Assembly (NCBI GenBank): GCA_030530145.1
Contig: JAUMVN010000002.1
Span: 62,001 to 126,000, forward strand
Direction: 5' to 3'
Origin: Coriobacteriia bacterium
Lineage (GTDB): Bacteria; Actinomycetota; Coriobacteriia; Coriobacteriales; Atopobiaceae
Length of the DNA stretch: 64,000 bases
Below the pieces are notes generated by a model. The model searched no databases. It saw nothing but the letters and a program-made list of their open reading frames with translations, and had not been told where the DNA came from. Made by a program: the position numbers and the translations under genes. Below are positions 59,455-64,000 of this stretch, one piece after another (positions within the stretch are counted from its first letter, which is position 1; each line of letters begins with the position of its first letter).

Positions 59455-60147
59455 TTGTTTGGCATCGGAGAAACAGAGCTGGTACTCATCCTGCTCTTCG
59501 CGTTCATGATCTTCGGCCCCGACAAGCTGCCGGGCATGGGCAAGACACTCGGCCGCGCCCTGCGCCAGTTCAGGACCGCCCAGGAAGGCTTCACGCAGGT
59601 CGTCCAGACCGAGATCGTCGACCCCGCCACCGAGGCGATGAGCGACAAGAAGCCCAACCGCAACCGCGCGGAGTTCGACGAGGACGCCGATATTGAGGGC
59701 GAGGGCGCCTCTGCCCCCGCCGCGAAGAAGACCGAGACCTTCGCCGAGCGTAAGAAGCGCCTCGAGGCCGAGCGCAAGGCCAAGGAGGCCGCCGAGAAGG
59801 AAGCCGCGGAGGCCGCCGAGCAGGCCAGCCTCGCCGACGAGGCCGACGCCCCCGCCGCCGACGACGCCCCCGCAGCCGAGTCCCCCGCCCCTACCTCTGA
59901 GGCGGAGCCCGCCGCCCCGAAGAAGCCCAGCGTCGCCGACCTCTACACCATGAAGCGCCCGGCCCCCGAGCCCGCGGCCGAGCCTCAGCCCGAGGCCGGG
60001 GAGGCCGCCGCCGAGGATCTCGACGCGAGTCGCGAAGCGAGCGACGAGCGCAGCGAGGAGCGCCGAGCAGGCGAGGCTCTCCCCGCCGCTGACGCCGGCC
60101 CCAGCGCTGACGTCGCAGCCGCCGACACCACCGAGAAGGAGGCCTAG
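59455..60147 (+). CDS. tatA: Sec-independent translocase TatA/TatB-type subunit with long tail
   Basis: 230 residues. One membrane helix (LVLILLFAFMIFGPDKLPGMG, with the FGP hinge) and an amphipathic helix (KTLGRALRQFRTAQEGF) are typical of TatA/B. The tail (about 65-230) is Ala/Glu/Pro-rich and much longer than in ordinary TatA. It starts with TTG at 59455 (MFGIGETEL). An Arg/Ser/Glu stretch SREASDERSEERRAG near residue 193 is encoded by a sequence like the loops of the long hairpins elsewhere in the window. tatC follows after 4 bases. Confidence 0.92.
   Translation: MFGIGETELVLILLFAFMIFGPDKLPGMGKTLGRALRQFRTAQEGFTQVVQTEIVDPATEAMSDKKPNRNRAEFDEDADIEGEGASAPAAKKTETFAERKKRLEAERKAKEAAEKEAAEAAEQASLADEADAPAADDAPAAESPAPTSEAEPAAPKKPSVADLYTMKRPAPEPAAEPQPEAGEAAAEDLDASREASDERSEERRAGEALPAADAGPSADVAAADTTEKEA
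60027..60067 (+). repeat. Hairpin-loop-like element inside tatA
   Basis: This 41-base stretch, beginning GAGTCGCGAAGCGAGCGACG, matches the reverse complement of the loop of the hairpin at 9369-9468 closely and the loops at 22463 and 22668 more loosely. Flanks (around 59994-60012 and 60069-60086) are partly complementary. It adds an in-frame segment to the disordered tail of TatA. Confidence 0.55.
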
Positions 60148-60151
60148 CCCC

Positions 60152-60940
60152 ATGCCTATCGGTCCCGCACGCATGCCGCTTTTCGACCACCTCGGCGAGC
60201 TCCGCCGAAGGGTCACCATTATCGTCGTCTCCGTCCTGGTGGCGGCCGTCGTCGTCTACTTCGCCACCCCCGCGCTCATCGACCTGATGGTCGACCAGAT
60301 CCGCGAGGCCATGCGCGGAGGCCAGCTCACCGTCATGACGGCGCTCGGCGGCTTCACCATCCGCTTCAAGGTCGCGTGCTTCTTCGCCGTGATCATCTGC
60401 ACGCCGATCATCATATGGGAGCTCATGGCCTTCTTCCTGCCGGCGCTCAAGCCGAGCGAGCGCAAGTGGGTCGTGCCCACCGTCGCAGCCATGGTGTTCC
60501 TCTTCTTCCTCGGCATGGTGTTCTGCTACTTCGTGATCCAGCCCGCCGCCTTCGGCTGGCTGCTCGACCAGACCTATGAGTTCGCCAACTCCATCGCGGA
60601 CGCCGAGGACTACCTGAACATCTATATGATGCTCGAGATCGGCTTCGGCATCGCGTTCCAGCTGCCGCTCGTGATCTTCTATCTCACGATCTTCCACCTG
60701 GTGCCGTACTCCACGCTGCGCGGCCAGTGGCGCTACGTCTACGTGGGCCTCATGGTCCTCTCGGCGGTCGTCACCCCGGACGCCAGCCCCGTGACCATGC
60801 TGCTCATGTTCGCGGCGCTGATCGCGCTCTACGAGGTCGCGCTTGCCGTCGCCCGTTACGTGCTCATCGCGCGCGACGGCAAAGCCTCGCTCAAGTGGAC
60901 CCGCGAGGACTACGAGGAGCACGCCTTCAACGAGGCGTAG
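60152..60940 (+). CDS. tatC: Sec-independent protein translocase TatC
   Basis: 262 residues, six membrane helices. MPLFDHLGELRRRVTIIVVS is the family N-terminal motif (H-L-x-E-L-R-x-R), with FFLPALKPSERKWV and GFGIAFQLPLVI further on. TatC binds twin-arginine signal peptides and with TatA forms the pore for folded proteins. A terminator follows. Confidence 0.97.
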   Translation: MPIGPARMPLFDHLGELRRRVTIIVVSVLVAAVVVYFATPALIDLMVDQIREAMRGGQLTVMTALGGFTIRFKVACFFAVIICTPIIIWELMAFFLPALKPSERKWVVPTVAAMVFLFFLGMVFCYFVIQPAAFGWLLDQTYEFANSIADAEDYLNIYMMLEIGFGIAFQLPLVIFYLTIFHLVPYSTLRGQWRYVYVGLMVLSAVVTPDASPVTMLLMFAALIALYEVALAVARYVLIARDGKASLKWTREDYEEHAFNEA

Positions 60941-60956
60941 CCAACGACCGAATGGC

Positions 60957-60990
60957 GAGCGGGCGGCAGGGGAGACCTTGCCGCCCGCTC
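60957..60990 (+). terminator. Terminator after tatC
   Basis: GAGCGGGCGGCA (60957-60968) pairs perfectly with TGCCGCCCGCTC (60979-60990), followed by TCTTATCTTTAT. Confidence 0.85.
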
Positions 60991-61061
60991 TCTTATCTTT
61001 ATAATGTGCGCTACTTGCACCCAACCGCACCGCATCTGCACCACCGAAGTAAGGACCACGT

Positions 61062-63575
61062 TTGAAGCTCATCATCACCGAGAAGAACGACGCCGCGGGC
61101 CAGATCGCCCGGCTTCTTTCCGAGTCGGGCAAGCCCACGGCGGACAAGGTCTACGACACCCCTGTCTACCGTTTCCGGATGGGCGGCGAGGACTGCGTCA
61201 CCATCGGCCTGCGCGGGCATATCCTGCAGCCCGACTTCCCGACCGAGCTCAAGTTCAACGACCGCGAGGGCTGGTTCGCCGTCGACGCCGAGGGCGAGAT
61301 CATGCCCGCCGACCTGCCCGACGGCCTCGAGCGCCCCCCGTACAAGTCCAAGCGCAAGCCCTACCTCAAGGACGGCATCGACATCAAGGGCTGGAAGATC
61401 GCGAGCCTCCCGTACCTCGTGTGGGCCCCGATCCAGAAGCTCCCGGCCGAGAAGGGCATCATCCGCGCCCTCAAGAACCTCGCGAAGAAGGCCGACTCGG
61501 TGGTCATCGGCACCGACTTCGACCGCGAGGGCGAGCTCATCGGCTCCGACGCCCTGCGCCAGGTGCTCGACGTCAACCCCGAGGTCCCGGTTTCCCGCGC
61601 GCGCTACTCCGCCTTTACCAAGGCCGAGATCGACCATGCCTTCGCGAACCTGGTCGACCTCGACCAGGACCTCGCCGACGCAGGCGAGAGCCGCCAGTAC
61701 ATCGACCTCATCTGGGGCGCGGTCCTCACGCGCTACCTGACCACGGCGCGCTTCTCGGGCCTGGGCAACACCCGCTCGGCCGGCCGTGTGCAGACCCCGA
61801 CGCTCGCCCTCGTGGTCGAGCGCGAGCGCGAGCGCATGGCCTTCGTGCCCGATGACTACTGGGTCATCTCGGGCGAGGCTTCGCACGAGGGCTCCGACCC
61901 CTTCAAGATCACGCACGCCGAGGGCCGCTTCTGGAAGAAGGACGAGGCCGACGCCTCCTGGGCGCGCGTCGCCGAGGCCAAGCAGGCCGAGGTCAAGGCC
62001 GTCGAGAGCAAGAGCCGCCAGCAGCGCCCGCCCGCGCCGTTCAACACCACGAGCCTGCAGGCCGCCGCGGCCGCCGAGGGCATCAGCCCCGCGCGCACCA
62101 TGCGCTTGGCCGAGAGCCTCTACATGGACGGCCTCATCTCGTACCCCCGCGTGGACAACACCGTCTACCCGGATTCGCTCGACCTCAAGGACTGCGTGCG
62201 CACCATCGCCAAGGTCCTGCAGTACGCGAGCTGCTGCAACGCGCTTCTTGCCCAGCCCAAGCTCACGGCCACGCGCGGCAAGCAGGAGACGACCGATCAC
62301 CCGCCCATCTATCCCACGGGCGCGGCCGACCCGGATAAGCTCCAGCCCGCTGCCTGGAAGCTCTACAACCTGATCGCGCGCCGCTTCCTGGCCACGCTCA
62401 TGGGGCCCGCGACCATCGAGGGCACGAAGGTCACGCTCGACGTGGCCGGCGAGCCCTTCACCGCCTCGGGCAACGTCCTCGCCACGCCCGGCTTCCGCAG
62501 CATCTACCCCTACGGCCTCAAGAAGGACGACCAGCTGCCCGAGCTCAAGGCCGGCGACGTGTGCGCCATCGAATCCATGGACTTCGCCGCAAAGCAGACC
62601 GAGCCGCCGGCGCGCTACAGCCAGGGCAAGCTCATCCAGGAGATGGAGAAGCGCGGCCTCGGCACCAAGTCCACGCGCGCGAGCATCATCGACACGCTCT
62701 ACCAACGTAAATACCTCAAGAACGACCCCTGCGAGCCGAGCCAGCTCGGCATGGCCATCATCGACGCGCTGCACACCTACGCGCCGCGCATCACCACGCC
62801 CGAGATGACCTCTGAGCTCGAGGACGACATGACCAAGGTCGCCGAGGGCAAGGACACCCAGCTCGCGGTGGTCAACCACTCCCGCGCGCTTCTCGCCGGC
62901 ATGATGGACGGGCTCATCGAGCACACCGAGGACCTCTCTGAGGCCATCGCCGACGCCGTCACGGCCGACGCGAAGATCGGCGTTTGTCCCAAGTGCGGCC
63001 GCGACCTGGTGGTCAAGACGAGCGCGAAGACCCGCGGCAGCTTCGCCGGCTGCATGGGCTGGCCCGACTGCGACGTGACCTACCCGCTTCCGCAGGGCCG
63101 CATCGAGGCGCTCGAGGGGGAGGCCGCCGTGTGCCCGGACTGCGGCGCCCCGCGCGTGAAGGTCCATCCGTTCCGCAGCCGCGCCTTCGAGCAGTGCGTG
63201 AACCCCGCGTGCCCCACGAACATGGAGCCTGACGTCGAGGTCGGCGCCTGCAAGGCGTGCGCCGAGGCCGGCCGCGAGGGCAAGCTCGTCGCCCACAAGT
63301 CCGAGAAGACGGGCAAGCGCTTTATCCGCTGCACGAACTACGACGACTGCGGGACGAGCTATCCCCTGCCGGCGCGCGGCAAGCTCGAGGCCACAAGCGA
63401 GGAGTGCCCGGAGTGCGGCGCGCCGATGGTCGTGGTCACCACGGCGCGCGGCCCCTGGAAGCTCTGCCCGAACATGGAGTGCCCCGGCCGCGAGAAGAAG
63501 GAGGCCGCCAAGGCCGCGCGCGGCGGCGCGAAGAAGGCCACTTCCGGCACGAAGAAGGCCGCCGCGGACAAGTAA
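61062..63575 (+). CDS. topA: Type IA DNA topoisomerase, archaeal-like TopA
   Basis: 837 residues. It relaxes negative supercoils by single-strand passage. The TOPRIM domain begins MKLIITEKNDAAGQIARLLS and has GTDFDREGELIG; the catalytic Tyr lies in GLISYPRVDNTVYP; AGRVQTPTLALVV is conserved. The TEKNDAAG start is the archaeal TopA form, unlike the bacterial VIVESPAKAKT. Four C-terminal C4 zinc fingers are seen (CPKCG to DC near residue 645, then CPDCG, CKAC, CPECG), and a Lys/Ala tail ends the protein. TTG start at 61062. No other topA is in the window, so it may or may not be the only one. Confidence 0.9.
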   Translation: MKLIITEKNDAAGQIARLLSESGKPTADKVYDTPVYRFRMGGEDCVTIGLRGHILQPDFPTELKFNDREGWFAVDAEGEIMPADLPDGLERPPYKSKRKPYLKDGIDIKGWKIASLPYLVWAPIQKLPAEKGIIRALKNLAKKADSVVIGTDFDREGELIGSDALRQVLDVNPEVPVSRARYSAFTKAEIDHAFANLVDLDQDLADAGESRQYIDLIWGAVLTRYLTTARFSGLGNTRSAGRVQTPTLALVVERERERMAFVPDDYWVISGEASHEGSDPFKITHAEGRFWKKDEADASWARVAEAKQAEVKAVESKSRQQRPPAPFNTTSLQAAAAAEGISPARTMRLAESLYMDGLISYPRVDNTVYPDSLDLKDCVRTIAKVLQYASCCNALLAQPKLTATRGKQETTDHPPIYPTGAADPDKLQPAAWKLYNLIARRFLATLMGPATIEGTKVTLDVAGEPFTASGNVLATPGFRSIYPYGLKKDDQLPELKAGDVCAIESMDFAAKQTEPPARYSQGKLIQEMEKRGLGTKSTRASIIDTLYQRKYLKNDPCEPSQLGMAIIDALHTYAPRITTPEMTSELEDDMTKVAEGKDTQLAVVNHSRALLAGMMDGLIEHTEDLSEAIADAVTADAKIGVCPKCGRDLVVKTSAKTRGSFAGCMGWPDCDVTYPLPQGRIEALEGEAAVCPDCGAPRVKVHPFRSRAFEQCVNPACPTNMEPDVEVGACKACAEAGREGKLVAHKSEKTGKRFIRCTNYDDCGTSYPLPARGKLEATSEECPECGAPMVVVTTARGPWKLCPNMECPGREKKEAAKAARGGAKKATSGTKKAAADK

Positions 63576-63593
63576 GGTCCGGATATGCCCGCA

Positions 63594-63624
63594 ACAGGCT
63601 CTCGCCGGCTCGGCGGGAGCCTGT
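63594..63624 (+). terminator. Terminator after topA
   Basis: ACAGGCTCTCGCCG (63594-63607) pairs with CGGCGGGAGCCTGT (63611-63624) with one G-U pair and is followed by TT, the stem end itself being TGTTTTA. Confidence 0.85.
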
Positions 63625-63646
63625 TTTACGATAGGGGAGGACCCCC

Positions 63647-64000
63647 ATGCTCGATATCCTGCGCGTGCTCAAGGCCGCGCCGAAAAAGCCGGTCGACGAG
63701 CCGCTTATCCCGCTGACGACGCCGTGGGGCGATCGCACCCTGGCCGGGCAGGAGCCCGCCTGGGAGCACCCGCGCCCGCGGTTCGCGCGCGACGGCGCCG
63801 TGAGCCTCAACGGCTGGTGGGAGTTCTCGGCCTGCTCGCGCGCGCTCGACCGGCGCATTCGCGTGCCCTTCTCGCCCGAGGCGGCGCTTTCCGGCATCGG
63901 CGAGAAGACGGAGCCAAACACGGAGCTGTGGTATCGACGGGAGCTGCCCGCGCCCGACCTCTTGGGCGGCAGGCGGGCGCTTCTTCACTTCGAGGCGGTC
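63647..64000 (+). CDS. Glycoside hydrolase family 2-type protein (3' end outside window)
   Basis: The first 118 residues are visible. WEHPRPRFARDGAVSLNGWWEFSACSR is not quoted in full here: the pattern P-R-P-x-F-x-R-D-x-x-x-x-L-N-G-x-W-x-F and the later NTELWYRRELPAPDLLGGRR match the sugar-binding N-terminal domain of GH2 enzymes (beta-galactosidase, beta-glucuronidase and relatives). No signal peptide. ATG at 63647 has AGGGGAGGA upstream. The catalytic domain lies beyond the window, so substrate and activity cannot be judged. Confidence 0.8.
   Translation, partial: MLDILRVLKAAPKKPVDEPLIPLTTPWGDRTLAGQEPAWEHPRPRFARDGAVSLNGWWEFSACSRALDRRIRVPFSPEAALSGIGEKTEPNTELWYRRELPAPDLLGGRRALLHFEAV

Overview
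The window looks like a chromosomal segment of a high-GC Gram-positive bacterium of the class Coriobacteriia, most likely Collinsella or a close relative (inference). The basis is dense GC-rich coding sequence with strong AGGAGG ribosome sites, GTG and TTG starts, sugar-dedicated operons under LacI and ROK regulators, ECF transport, a TatA/TatC pair and an archaeal-like topoisomerase I. No rRNA, complete tRNA, CRISPR, prophage or insertion sequence was found.

Layout. 1-2995: end of uvrA and ybaK. 3029-9348: a leftward ROK regulator, acetyltransferase and RbsD/FucU-like group, divergent from a rightward L-rhamnose operon (isomerase, rhaB, rhaD). 9349-12555: a hairpin, a tandem repeat, an AAA ATPase and a lower-GC pair (helix-turn-helix protein and membrane protein) that may be imported. 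12855-15981: GNAT acetyltransferase, LacI regulator, cyclase-family and MarR genes. 16234-23529: histidine operon hisZG(fused)-D-C-B-H-A-F. 23979-26640: ECF sigma and anti-sigma pair and small genes. 26925-36334: two surface proteins with DUF4430 (transcobalamin-like) domains followed by an ECF importer. 36364-41590: TetR regulator, MFS carrier, GH78-like rhamnosidase and ROK kinase. 41842-53409: LacI regulator, FucI-like isomerase, split transketolase, FGGY kinase, PTS EIIBC, DUF4038/GH140-like hydrolase, esterase and PfkB kinase. 53712-64000: antiporter, yebC, aminotransferase, TPR protein, STAS protein, tatA, tatC, topA and the start of a GH2 enzyme.

How it works together (inference). The window is rich in systems for plant glycans or glycosides. 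Rhamnosides may enter by the MFS carrier, be split in the cytoplasm, and feed the rhamnose operon; matching LacI-type operators (consensus close to TTGAAACGCTTCAA) tie together the isomerase, transporter and regulator promoters. The 41.8-51 kb block matches the known transketolase route for the branched sugar D-apiose (apiose to apulose to apulose-4-phosphate to xylulose-5-phosphate plus DHAP), here combined with a possible cytoplasmic apiosidase and a PTS permease.

Between the genes lies an unusual density of long inverted repeats. One set has arms that vary between copies but stay complementary within each copy; another shares a conserved loop and has what looks like a relative inside the tatA reading frame; two more are arrays of 24-27 bp units arranged head-to-head. 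I know of no description of these elements, and they are the most novel-looking signal here besides the apiose locus and the DUF4430/ECF system.
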